Of a DNA stretch of 64,000 bases, positions 21,747 through 32,560 are shown in pieces. The position numbers were made by a program, and so were the translations under genes. The stretch is from Hanleya hanleyi. Taxonomy: Eukaryota; Mollusca; Polyplacophora; Lepidopleurida; Hanleyidae. The notes under the pieces were generated by a model. It searched no databases, was not told where the DNA came from, and saw only the letters and a program-made list of their open reading frames with translations. The stretch spans positions 1 through 64,000 of the forward strand of contig JAVTVY010018752.1 in the NCBI GenBank assembly GCA_036873755.1, given 5' to 3'. Within the stretch, counting starts at the first letter, position 1, and the number at the start of each line of letters is the position of its first letter.

Positions 21747-22260
21747 ATGCAGACGCTTTCAAAACCATTTTTTTTCAAAGTCCGTTCCTTCTCATTCACC
21801 AAACGCTACATAGACGATCTTCTTGCTGTAGATAATCGCTATATAAATGACGCAGTGAAGGATATATATCCACCTTCACTGGATTTAAAGGGAACTACAG
21901 ATGGCCATAGTGGCACATCTTATTTAGACCTATATCTCTATAAAAATGAAGCTGGCCTTCTCTCCGACTTTATGACAAAAGAGATGATTACAATTTCGAC
22001 ATCGTAAACTATCCCTATCTGGACAGTAATATACCAGAGGGAACTGCATATGGCGTGTACATATTTCGCCTAGTAGCAGTTGCTAGATCTTACGTTAAAT
22101 GTGAATATTTTAATCAAAATCACTAAACATCATTGCAGAAACTTGTAAAGCAGGGCTATATCAAGCCTCCACTTCAAGTTTCTCAAATATAGACAATACA
22201 TATCGCATGCTGATTGCAAAATATGAGCGTAGAGTGCAAGATCTATGGCCTTACGTTTCG
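21747..22260 (+). pseudogene. Reverse transcriptase fragment (YIDD)
   Basis: FSFTKRYIDDLLAVDNRYIN contains the YxDD core of a reverse transcriptase. YLDLYLYKNEAGLLSDF follows in the same frame. After a frameshift near 21,975 the frame continues DKRDDYNFDIVNYPYLDSNI and YGVYIFRLVAVARS. A final scrap near 22,220 reads KYERRVQDLW. This RT type with a trailing DDFNF-type segment is familiar from many invertebrate genomes, but I cannot name its class. It may or may not have belonged to the neighbouring PolB element. Confidence 0.6.
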
Positions 22261-22264
22261 TAAC

Positions 22265-22651
22265 TTGTGTCTAATTTCGCTCAACCCGGGGCTAAGGGCT
22301 GTATGAACCTCAAGGTCTGGATAGTGTTCATATGAACAGTCACAATCAAAGCGTGACTGAGATACACCATACTCTACAGGACTTCAGAATATATATCATA
22401 TGGATTAAGAATGCTGATCAGCAATACGGATTTGATAATTTTGAAACATCATGATGTCTTGATGGCATCACTGAAAACTGTTGACTGCTTGCCTTGCAGG
22501 AAATTAGCCTAGTTTTATGTTTACTATGATTTATCCTTTTAATTTGGTGCTAATGTTATTATATGAATTAGGTCTTTGGGTTATGGATGCAGAAATTCTT
22601 TAACGGATGATGACTGAATATTAAATGACGGACTAGAAGCTTCTATTGTGA
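22265..22651 (+). repeat. 0.3-kb dispersed repeat, + copy
   Basis: Second full copy of the repeat inserted at 20.35 kb, inverted relative to it, so the RT fragment and PolB start are bracketed by an inverted pair. More diverged near its 3' end (ctagaagcttctattgtgat). Confidence 0.65.
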
Positions 22652-22679
22652 TAAATCCTCAGGAAAGTGAGTTTGCTCA

Positions 22680-22950
22680 GGGTCAGGTCACCTGTCAGGT
22701 TGATGTGGCGGGTCAAGATCAAGTATTACCAAGAGAAGCCAAGGTTGAAGTCATTGTGGACTTCCCTGTTCCAAGTTTCGATTTCTGGGAAGGAGTGGTT
22801 TCTTCAAGACGTTTGTAGAAAATTTCAGTGACCTTGTAACCCCACTGACCAATCTTCTGAAACGTTTCAAATTTGTTTGGTCAGTGTTCTGTCAGATTGC
22901 CTTTGAAAAACTCAAAGCCATTTTGAGTAATGAATCTGGGTTAGCATGCG
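22680..22950 (+). pseudogene. Ty3/gypsy-type pol fragment
   Basis: VEVIVDFPVP is followed, after a frameshift, by FFKTFVENFSDLVTPLTNLL and WSVFCQIAFEKLKAIL. This is the RT-RNase H connection region of Ty3/gypsy retrotransposons (the stretch around YRRF and the TPLT-L motif). It is short and broken, with no LTRs visible. Confidence 0.65.
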
Positions 22951-22959
22951 CGTCGCTAG

Positions 22960-24010
22960 GATTTTTGAAAGGGGGGTCGATTATCATAGCACTTCAGGCG
23001 AGGGTCCAGGGGCCGCCTAGGCCCCGGAAGCTCCGGGGTCCTAGATCGCCGGAGATGCGTTCTAAGCGTTTTCTCGGAATTAAATCTGAACATAATGTAT
23101 GCAGATTTAGGGTTATATTATAAAGCTCTGAGACCTTAGATGGCCTGAGATGCATTCTGAGCGATTTCCAACAATTGAACTAACACGTCATTTGTCAAAT
23201 ATCAGTATTATATTTTATTCTCTTGTCATCTTGAAAACCCAATAATAATGCTTTGGGCCGATATACCTCATATAGGCTAACCCAGTGGCGTCGGAACGTA
23301 ATTGAAAGTGGGGGACCACTATCACAGCCCAACAGGCGGGGGTCCAGGGCCCCGGAAGCTCCAGGATCCTAGATTGCCGGAAATGCGTTCTGAACGTTTT
23401 TTCGGAAATAAAACTGATCATACTGCATGCACATTTATGATTCTATTTTCACGATTTTTTTTTCTCGCAATTATAAGCATGCATCGATATTGAAAACATC
23501 GCACCTCATGCCTTCATCCATTTGACGTTCTAGTTACATTTAAAACATAAAAAACGATGACTTTTAGTTCTTGGGAGGGAAACCAATATGCCTACAGATA
23601 CGATTCATTCACAGAAAGATAAAACAAGGAAATCCTCACAGCCCAACAGGCGAGGATCCACTAGCCGTTTAGGCCCCGGAAGCTCCGAAGTTCCAAGAAA
23701 TAAATTCGAACGTAATGTATGCAGATTTATGGTTCTATTTTCACGTGTGTTTCACATTTATAAGCACTCATCGATATTGAAAAAATCATACTTCATGCCT
23801 GAATCCATTTGACTATTTAGTTATATTTATCACATAAAAAAACATTAAAAAAACGATGACCATTAGAACCAATATGATAGCGATTCATTTTCATAAAGCT
23901 AAAATGAGCGATCCTCACAGCCTGACAGGCGAGGGTCCAGGGGCCGCTTAGGCCCCGGAAGCTCCGGGGTCTCCGGTTGCCGGAGATGCGTTTTACCGGT
24001 TTTCCCGGAA
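22960..24010 (+). repeat. Tandem array, four ~0.3-kb units
   Basis: Units contain gcgagggtccaggggccg, then ccccggaagctccggggtc, then gccggagatgcgttct and ataatgtatgcagattta. They recur near 22,990, 23,330, 23,645 and 23,925 (spacing roughly 280-340). Open frames within are short and differ between units. Confidence 0.7.
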
Positions 24011-24945
24011 ACAAATCTGAACACAATGTATATAGATTTATGGTTCTATTTTCACATTTGTTTCGCATAAACCCGCATCGATATTGAAGAATATGCCGGA
24101 CTCCATTTGACTTCCTGGTTTGACACAAACAAAACGGGCCTATAACACACCACGGCCCCCCCAGTGTGCGGGGGGGGGGGGCTGTAGTATAGCCTTCAGG
24201 AAAGCTTATACATATACAGCTTTCAGTTTATTGCCCGTTTTGCAGTTCGCCAACGGTAGACCGAGGCTGCCGATGCTTCATTATCAAATCCACACGCATC
24301 GAGCAGAAGGAAAAAAACACACGAGTTAGTGTTCACGATTAGTTGAATAGTAAATTCGCCTGCTTAATCCGTAGAGGGTTTCCCTGCTGTATCCGTCGAG
24401 GGTGGAGTCTCATGAACAGAGCTACAGCTCTTTCATAATCCACTTTATTATGACCATAAAACGGAAAGTCGTGGTAAACCCATTTTTGAGCGAACTGACG
24501 CGTCACTACTGGAACGGAGCATGCTTACGAGCCTGGAGACGGACATTTGTTATTTCTTTCTTTTCCCTCTTGCTTTTTTTGTTTTGTTTTTGTTTTTGTT
24601 TTCTCTGTTTTTGTTTTTGTTTTTTGTTGTTGTTTTTTTGCTTTTTCTTCTGTTTTTTTTTTGGCGCGTCCAAGGGGGGGTCGTTCGCACCTGACGACCC
24701 CCCCCTAACGACGCCCCTGGTTAGCAGCTCTAAACTCAAGAAACTCAACACCAACGGGCATATTCCACTACTGAAAAGGAAACACCGAGTCTTGTATTAG
24801 CTTTGCAAAATTTTGAAGTGTATGCAACCAACAGCTCTGGTGATGTAATTGTGTATACTTATCACACTCCATTGGTGTTCTTGGAGAAATTTAAAACCAC
24901 AAGTCAAAGATTGCTTCGCTGTTACAGCCACAGGCCCTCGTAAGT
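24011..24945. other. Low-complexity stretch, no gene
   Basis: Poly-G/C around 24,152-24,182, a (TTTTTG)-like pyrimidine tract at 24,555-24,662 giving long artificial open frames on both strands, and a hairpin aggggggtcgt/acgacccccc near 24,673-24,706. Confidence 0.5.
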
Positions 24946-24949
24946 ATAA

Positions 24950-26150
24950 GACAGGAATACAGAAAATCGGATATAAAACCAGGCTCATGCGACCTGGCCG
25001 GTTGAACGTGATGAATTTGCAGACATTGTGCAGTAAACTGAAGTAGAGATTACAACTGGTGTCTGATTCTATTACGTGCGGTATGGGAATCGTGAACGTC
25101 CTTGCTGACAACAGTATGGCCATTCCCGATTAACATCGGCTAAACATGGTGAACAAACTGTTTTATTGGTGAATGGTAATGGTTTATTTAACACATTAAT
25201 GAGTTCATGTGCTGTCATGCTGTGATGCCGTACTTTTCTTTCAAATCTACCTAACGTTTGGCATACTAACTGGAGTATTCAGGCTGTAATTTGGGATACC
25301 GTGTGTGAAAGCATGGAATCAGGGTGCATGGAAATCTAATACTCTTCATTAGCGGAAAGGAACACAGTACCCTCGATTTTTCAAGTTAGTACGTCGAATG
25401 TTGCATAGACTGAAAGAAAAGTACATCCTCTGTTCAATATAGTGGGGCGGATAATCAGTATAACACTTCAAATGGTGATACAAGCATGAAACTTGGTATA
25501 AATATCCCCATTGGATAGTTATTCAAGAAAATTAATTGAGCCATCAGAAAATCTAAGATGGCGGCCATTTTCAAGATGGCCGCCAATATTAACCATTTAA
25601 ATACACATACTTTATTATTATGGTGTGCTTTCGGCCCGGTTTAAGCTAGCAAATCTATGACTGGGGTTCTTCCAGATAATTCCATGAATCCAATGTTTTA
25701 CAACTACTCTGGAACACTCTCATGCATCAGTTACATGGAAATCCAATATGGCGGCCATCTGCTTGTGTGGGTACCGAATGCACCACAAATAACAATTTTA
25801 AAACCACGTGAACGACTTATCTCGCAGATTGTGACCCAGAATGCTTAATAATACATGCATGCGTATGGGATTGTATAATCTTACCACAAAATCCAAGTAG
25901 CCAGTCCATTCCCTAGACATATAACTTAGTCAGAACTCAGTAAAACACCTTTCCGGTAAGCCACATCCACAGTTTAATAGCGTAAACTCGGACTGATTTT
26001 TTCCTACTACAGTAGTAGAAAGAGGTGAATTTCTGTCACATTTTGCCGCGCCCAGAGTTATCTGCCCCTGAATAGGTGGAGTCACGTGGAGCTGAGCCAC
26101 ATCCGGTGACGTCACTTCCGGGTCAAAGGTCACATGTGCCCTACGGGCTA
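24950..26150. repeat. Left arm of a large inverted composite
   Basis: Three blocks are inverted and collinear with the right arm: 24,952-25,134 with 29,457-29,617 (tgcgacctgg, ctggtgtctgatt, atggccattccc); 25,440-25,580 with 29,165-29,335 (gccattttcaagatggc, agcatgaaacttgg); and 25,990-26,150 with 28,900-29,045 (agttatctgcccctgaata). Similarity is interrupted by unmatched DNA, so the arms have diverged or were assembled by layers. Confidence 0.6.
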
Positions 26151-26169
26151 TAGAGTACAGGTGTACCAC

Positions 26170-26345
26170 ACATGCTCTAAGGCGTTAGAGCTCGTTAATA
26201 TAGGGCGCTAAGGCATTAAGCTAGGGCTTTAGGGCATTAAGATAGGGCGTTTAGGCGTTGCGACAGCTGTTAAGGCGTAACGACTGGCGTTAAGGCGTTA
26301 AGATGAGGGCGTTAAGGCGTAACGTCGACCGTTGATGGGCATCAC
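26170..26345 (+). repeat. ggcgttaaggcgtta minisatellite
   Basis: Degenerate units around ggcgttaaggcgttaagat repeat about seven times, with more at 27,320-27,385 and near 27,630. Non-coding. Confidence 0.7.
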
Positions 26346-26479
26346 TGCATTTCGATGAATTAGTGTCAATTCCATGGAATATCTAGAACAATCAGAGCTT
26401 CCGAGCTATTTCACCAGGGCGTTGAAGCGTTAATCTGGACATTGGCCAGCATATCCCAAAAACCTGCCCAGTCGACGTT

Positions 26480-26730
26480 CAACCGTCAACGTGGGTTATA
26501 CATGCTCTGAGTACAAACGCACATTCGTCAGACATTACGATATGATGAGACACCAGAAGAATATACATGGGATTAAAGACACCGAGGAGCCCACTGAAGC
26601 AGATACTGGGAATATGCCAACTGATTCTGAGAATCCATTGACTGATACCGAAACAGAGACTGTTGAGATTCTATCTACTGGTATAGAGATTTTGACCTCA
26701 GATAGTCGGGCTTACATCCCAGGGAAGTGA
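26480..26730 (+). pseudogene. C2H2 zinc-finger reading frame, decayed
   Basis: YTCSEYKRTFVRHYDMMRHQ and KNIHG form a C2H2 finger in which the second Cys is Tyr (C-x2-Y), so zinc binding is lost. An acidic, threonine-rich tail (TEADTGNMPTDSEN and TDTETETVEIL) runs to a stop at 26,730. Together with the YTLLPLE module 120 bp downstream it probably belonged to one mobile-element ORF of unknown type. Confidence 0.5.
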
Positions 26731-26844
26731 GGAAGATCCTACCTTCAGGGATTGTATTGTGACAGCAGCTATTAATACTCACGCTGCAACGATCGAGGAC
26801 GCCGGCAGGATAAATTATAACAAATGCGTCCCTGCATCACGAAA

Positions 26845-27115
26845 ACAGCCATGGCAATCTATGACCAGTATACCCTGCTACCGCTTGAAATGAAAGGCAA
26901 CCCCACACACCCGTCACTTGGAAGAGAATATTAGGCTACCACCCACCAAGGCCCTGCAGAATGCGATAAAAATGCGCAAACAGCTGTTCTAGGACATGTT
27001 GCCCTTACAGTATCCTGGCCTCTCCTACGACGATTAGAACAAACGGATCTGAGCGAATATGTTCGAAGACTGAACTTCCTGAAATGGCGAATTCTGATTG
27101 GACAAGAGCAGCATT
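26845..27115 (+). pseudogene. Decayed unknown coding module (YTLLPLE type), copy 3
   Basis: YDQYTLLPLEMKGNPTHP, then LPPTKALQNAIKMRKQLF and LQYPGLSYDD. It matches the - strand modules at 8,950-9,240 and 11,423-11,713 residue for residue in many places. Stops occur after QLF and DD. The 190 bp that follow (to 27,300) contain a further region similar to the spacer (ttctgattggacaagag). Confidence 0.5.
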
Positions 27116-27780
27116 TAACAGGCAAGAACGAATATGAGTGATGCAGCGCCAAATTGTGGCTTCTGTTTGGACAAGAACATACCTGTGTTGTAAACATATC
27201 CAAAGCAGCTCCCCCAGCTTGGGTATGATGTAACATTGGGGAGAAAATCTATATGAAAACTTGTGAACGAGTTGATCTTTCTTTCTTTCATCTGTCAGCG
27301 CCATGGCGTCAAATGTTATGCTAGGGCGTTAAGGCGTTGAGATAAAGCATTAACGTGCGTTAAGATAGGAGTTAAGGCGTTGTGCGGGATTCCCCTTCTT
27401 TCGCTGCAAGTACTGCTATTGCTTATAACCTTGAAGTGCCTGGGGCATATCATCACCTCCGAAACTCCCCTTTCTCTACTACTCCTCATTGCGCATGCAC
27501 ATGTGTGTCACCACCAGTCTGGCTCTACCAGATAAGAGCTTCAATGGGATACCACTCATGTTTGGATACAGCCTGAGGCTAGTGGTTTACAAACGACTTT
27601 ATATGACCACTCACTTACTCACCATCGTTAGTGCGTCGATGCGTTAAGACGAGCGTTGAGCGCGCCTCACTAACTCACTCACTCACCCCCATTCCTCCTC
27701 CTATTCCACTTCCTCCTCCTATTCCTCCATACACACCTACACACATACGCCGAGTTAAATCTAACATGTAGCCAGATCGA
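27116..27780. other. Composite interior, no gene
   Basis: Contains the second ggcgtt minisatellite patch and an actcactcactcacc run at 27,668-27,687. Nothing coding. Confidence 0.4.
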
Positions 27781-28141
27781 ACATGGGCCGTATGAACCCA
27801 TGTACTCCAAGATCCTGATATGAACAGTCACAATCAAAGCGTGACTGTGATACATCATTCTTTAGAAGACGAATTTACAACGAATATTATGGATTAAGAA
27901 TACTGATCAGCGATACGGATTTGATATTTTTGGAACATGATGTCTTGCCGGCATCATTGAAAACTGTTGACCGCTTCTCTCTTGCAGGAAACAAGCCTAT
28001 GTTTATGTATACTATGATTGTCTTTTTGAATTTGGTGCTAATACTGTTATATGGAATATGGAATAGGTCTATGGATTATGGACGCGGATATTCTCTAATG
28101 GACGACGGCTGAATTATGAATGACGGACCAGACGCTTGTAA
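27780..28141 (+). repeat. 0.3-kb dispersed repeat, third copy
   Basis: Close to the copy at 20,348-20,660: gggccgtatgaacccatgta, the cagtcac/gtgactg hairpin, and the end gacgcttgtaat at 28,141. Confidence 0.65.
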
Positions 28142-28825
28142 TGCCCATCTCTCCCCAAACGCGCTACTTTACCCTTCCGAATGTCCCCGAGTGCCCAGGC
28201 GCATATCGCTCCCAGTCTGACTGTACTCCACGAGTGCTTGACTAGTATACCTCACACGACCCATTCGGACCAATATTGAAACATCTTGACACAAAATCGT
28301 CCATTCGAATGCTCTTTTTCCACTGCGCATGAGCAGATGGACGGTATTTCCACTACACACCCGTCCGGACGGATTCTCCCCAATGCATGCTTCGACATTA
28401 CACACCGCACGACCCATTCGGACCAATATTGTTCCATCTCTATCCCAAAACGTCAATTCCAACGTCCTTTTCCCACAATTGCTTGCCTGCGCATGCGCAC
28501 CATATCCCTATACTTCCACTCCACACCAGCCCAGTCCACGAGTACTTCAAACTGATACCTCACACGACCCAATCGGATCAATAGTGGTCCATTACAAACC
28601 CAAAACGTTGACGCCGATCTGCCTATGCACGACGCATGCGCATTCAGAACTTGCGAAAATCACCCGGTGGTCACGAGACCCTACTATCGCGTTCTACATG
28701 GTAAGACAGAGAAAACAAGGTGCCATAGCAAAATCCATAGCAAAATCCAAAAGAAAAAAAAATGACCACCCCCTTACTCCTACCCCAAACATACATTTCC
28801 TGGAGATTAACATTGAAGTACCTGG
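28142..28825 (+). repeat. Satellite-like repeat, copy B
   Basis: Longer relative of 13,261-13,830, with units of roughly 120-170 bp containing cacgacccattcggacca and gcgcatgcgcaccatat. A 172-residue open frame at 28,329-28,847 spans it and has no protein character (His/Pro/Thr-rich repeats tracking the DNA repeats). Confidence 0.65.
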
Positions 28826-29020
28826 GATCTTATATAGGGGCAGATAACTCTTGCTGGACTGTCACGTGACCGGAAGTGACCTTTAACCCGGAAATGACCT
28901 TTGATTCAGATGTGACCTCTGACCTGGAAGTGACGTCATCGGATGGGACGTTAGCTCCATTTGACTCCACATATTCAGGGGCAGATGACTGTGTGCGTAA
29001 AAATGTGACAAAATTTCAAC
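28826..29020 (+). repeat. Dispersed element with ggggcagataactct ends, copy B
   Basis: Bracketed by aggggcagataactct (28,837) and caggggcagatgactg (28,976); inside are ctttaacccggaaatgacc phrases. Matches 14,020-14,220. Confidence 0.6.
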
Positions 29021-29620
29021 TCTTCCTACTACTAATATGGGAATTTTGGATTTTTTAAATTGCAGTTGGTTTCAGCATGTTCAGAAAATTATCAATTATA
29101 ACTGACCTAACTTAAAATCGAATAACGGTACCATTTTATGTGTTGAAAGTGAAAATTAACATTAGAAAAAGGCGGCCCTCTTGAAAATGGCGGCCATCTT
29201 GAATTTTCAAGTGGCTCAATTGCTTTTCTTGAAATATGACCTGATGAGAATGGTTGTGCCAAGTTTCATGCTTGTATCACCATTTGAAGTATTGACCCCT
29301 AAAATGGCACTTATCCGCCCCACTAATAGGGTTATTTATATATTACATGAACTCTGTAAAGGGGTAAAAACAAATTTACCTTCTCCAGATCAAGACACTT
29401 GTCCGCCATTTTCCATGCCGTATGTTCTAGGGGATTTTCTGTACTCGCTGTGTTCACCGGGAATGGCCATACCCCCGTTTTCAGCAAGGAGTTCATGTAA
29501 TCAAATCAGACACCAGTCGTTATCGCATCTCATTTTACCGCACACAATTTAATTTTATAGTCTGCAAACATACCAGGTCGCATCAGCCTGGTATTATATC
29601 TGATTTCCTGCATTCCTTTC
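28900..29620. repeat. Right arm of the large inverted composite
   Basis: Inverted counterpart of 24,950-26,150, with the block correspondences given there. Confidence 0.6.
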
Positions 29621-29790
29621 CCATAGTCAGCCACATGCTTTGAAAATTGTACACGTTGCTGGTTGAAGTAATATATTTGCTGATGCACTATCACGAATAT
29701 AATTGTCATGCAATTACTGTAAATTACCTTCATTAACCATGTACCAGACTATCTTGTAAATAAAACTTTTGGTAAAAACAAATCTTTAAT

Positions 29791-30010
29791 GTGGGTGGTG
29801 TTATGATGCTGTATGATTACAGATCACCGAAGTTAAGCAATGTTAAGCTCGGTCAATACTTGAATGGGAGACCGGGTGCAGTTCTGGCTGGGCTGATCAG
29901 TGGCCAGGGTAATATGAACTGTGAGCACTGTCGTGTTCTGGCACATGTAGGCACCGTTGTGATAGGACTGAAACAAGGTTGAAAACGATGCTAAGACCAT
30001 AGTCCAGTCG
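29791..30010 (+). mobile_element. 5S rRNA-derived SINE
   Basis: The head has 5S rRNA hallmarks in order: atcaccgaagttaagcaa, gctcggtcaatacttg and aatgggagaccgggtgc, covering the internal promoter. A non-5S body follows (ggccagggtaatatgaactg) and the end reads tgaaaacgatgctaagacc. Degenerate at several conserved 5S positions, so it is a SINE rather than a working 5S gene. Confidence 0.7.
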
Positions 30011-30785
30011 GCCATCGTGGCCGTCAGAAGATCAAATCCCCATTTGAGTCTGAAATACTACAAGACTTGACAATATTATTTGCTCATGTCAAAGAAGAAT
30101 AAAATGACAAGCAAAGTATTACCTTAATACTATCAAACCACATTCAGCATTCAAACTGATTGAAAATCAAAAATGTTCAGTGTTAACTCCCCCTTTGTAA
30201 ATGTTCCCCACATGCAGCACACCTCACCATGTGTATCTTCTGATCAGGTAGACTACCCCTGCAACAAGTCCTTCCCTGGAAATCCAGGGTACACTAAAAA
30301 TACATGTGTGTCAAGACAGACGGCTGCCAGCAAACACATGTTCATGTAGTACAGAGGTGAGACTGGTCAGTTTATGGCAGAGCAAAAGGTATGTGGTCAT
30401 CTGGTTCATGTAGCTGTAAATGGAGGATACCCATCCATAGCGGAGCAATATCGTGCACAAAACTAACCGAATTGTGCACTTCGAGGTAAAAGCATGAAGG
30501 ACCCACTCATTTTATCCCCAATATGGCTGCTAAATTAAAGATGGCCGTCAATATAATGGTCTAATACAGCAATATGATAATAATACTGTTTATTGTTTTA
30601 GTTGCAGTCATGAAACTTGCAGGGATGCTTGTTATTAATGCTCTAGTCCGTTTTGAAGGAAGATCTGTAAAATTGTTTTCCAAGGTGGCTGCCAAATTCA
30701 AAATGGCGGTAAATCATCATACAATACGTAAAGGATAATGTCTGTATTGTGTAATATTGTGCCGAAGCCAAGCAAATAATACCTG
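30011..30785. repeat. Diverged atggcggccat repeat region
   Basis: Between 30,520 and 30,710 occur taaagatggccgtcaatata and caaaatggcggtaaatcatc with tcatgaaacttgcagggatg between them, a relative of the tandem repeats at 25.5, 29.2, 33.3 and 46.7 kb. The rest is unique. Confidence 0.4.
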
Positions 30786-32230
30786 CTATGAATAAACTTG
30801 ATGATGCGTGCTCCACAACCTGTCCGTTACGCACCAGCGAAGAGGTGGTGGTCCGGGTGCAACAGGTGTAGTGGAACTCCGCACATGACATTGGACTGCG
30901 CCTGCTAGCAAGCCAGGCATGGGAGAAGCCGAACGGGCACCGGAACCAATGAGTTGATGGCTTGCTCCAGAGGTACAGCTTCTTTGTCCTAGAATCTGGA
31001 TCTTGGCCCAGCGGTCTTCCGGAGATAATACTGTTTCTTGCAGGGAGTCGAACACTGCATTAATGTATCAGCGCCACTGAATATGTTCTAACTCTGATTC
31101 CTATGGATGAGGTATGAATCCCAGTAATTGTAGTGCTTGGAGTGTAAATCTGATCTGAACTCCGGAAAGCGACCTATGTGGTGTCCACACGAGGAAGTCA
31201 TCCAGGTAAATTTCTAAGTGAATTCTCCACTGATGAAGGCAGGCGATGACTGGTGAAGTGATCCATGTGAATCACCCGGGGGCAATGAAGACGCCGAACA
31301 GGAAAACTTGCGACTCGCACCACCTTCCGACTTTAAGTATGAGGGAGGTGCCAGGAACTGCTTGTTGATTCGTCTCAGATCAAGGATCATCCGTAATTGG
31401 TCTGTTCCCTTGGTAGCAGGAGAACAGGACTAAAATCCTGTGGACTCCTCGGCCTGAGGTAATTCTCTCATGGCTCGTCTTGTGATGGAGGTCACCGCTG
31501 ACAATATGGTCTGGACGTGGTCCGCCCGGACTGAGAGACGTGAAATTCTGGAGCCGGACATCAGGCTTGGTAAATGTAAAGGTGAATCCTGTCCCAAATC
31601 GTAAAAAACTTGTGTAAATGACCCCAACGACCGGATGGAACTGTTGAAAATCTGGTAGTCTGCATGGGGTGATAGGATGATGATTGACAGAAGAGCTGAT
31701 CATAGCCAGTTGCGTCGAACCGAATCTCTGCTCCGAGAAAAGGAAGGCTTGCCACGCTCTCCTCCGGGACCCTTGGCTTGAGAAGACTTGGCCTGCGAGC
31801 GAGAAATGGATGACGAGTCTGTCCGTGTCTGGATCGTGGTTGGCGGAGTCTTGGTTTAGTCCTGAAGTCGTCTTGGATTTCGATGCCGACTTGCTCCATT
31901 GCTGTCGTCGTCATACTCAGGATACGTGAAGTCTGTTCTTCCCGGATTCTAGGCATTACTTTTCCAATGGCATATTGAAAAGTGTCTTTGAGGCTAGCGG
32001 CTTTAGGAGAAGTTCCGACTTGCAAGCTGTGAGACTTCCGCTTTGGGTATTCCGATGTATGGCCAGTAACATGGCTTGTAACTGGTCGACCTTCTCCGAT
32101 GGTAATACCAGAGGTGGTGGCTTGGTAGACTTGAGTACCTGATCCAGGTACCGATCACGAACCGGTGGTTTCGCTGGAAAGGTCGCTCCCTGGAGAGTGT
32201 AGAACCCAAAAGCTGGTTTCTTCAGAGTGG
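30786..32230 (-). pseudogene. DIRS-like retroelement remnant (gag and RT/RNase H)
   Basis: From high to low coordinate on the -: a gag-like part with SEKVDQLQAMLLAIH and LKDTFQYAIGKVMPRIRE; an RT part in several frames with PVLLLPREQTNYG, LDLRRINKQFLAPP, HLEIYLDDFLVW (YxDD), LQALQLLGFI and SPEDRWAKIQ. The LLGF ... SPEDR-AKIQ order and the adjoining gag resemble DIRS/Ngaro elements more than Ty3, but the tyrosine recombinase is not seen. Many stops and frameshifts. Confidence 0.55.
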
Positions 32231-32560
32231 TGCTGACCTCCAGATACTTGTCATAAGCCGTAAATATGGAAGCCCATTCCGGTGATACGGCACAGGATGC
32301 TATGGCATACCCGTGACATGCTGTGAAGGAGAAGCAAGTAGAAGCAAGTCACCCGTCCTCTTTTGGTAGATGTGGATGGAAAGGTCTGATACCATAAACC
32401 TTCCTTCAGTTGGAACAATCTTCATCCAGCTTGGTGTCTGATCCGGCTTTTTAAGCAGCAGTCACCCGTCTTCTCTTTGTAGATGTGGATGGAAAGGTCT
32501 GCCACCATAAACCTTCATCCTGCTTGGTGCCTGATCCGGATTTTCTGTAACCCTCACGCA
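32231..32560. repeat. Two-copy ~105-bp direct repeat
   Basis: gtagatgtggatggaaaggtctg recurs at about 32,375 and 32,480, each followed by ccataaacctt and ggtg(t/c)ctgatccgg. Probably the 5' part of the retroelement remnant. Confidence 0.6.

Noticed and set aside
24402..24800. 132-residue frame rich in Phe/Cys and its 82-residue lysine-rich antisense partner
   Set aside because: Produced by the TTTTTG pyrimidine tract; low-complexity translation on both strands.
28329..28847. 172-residue open frame on the +, second longest in the window
   Set aside because: It spans satellite repeat units and its Pro/His/Thr-rich sequence follows the DNA repeat; parallel frames are also open.
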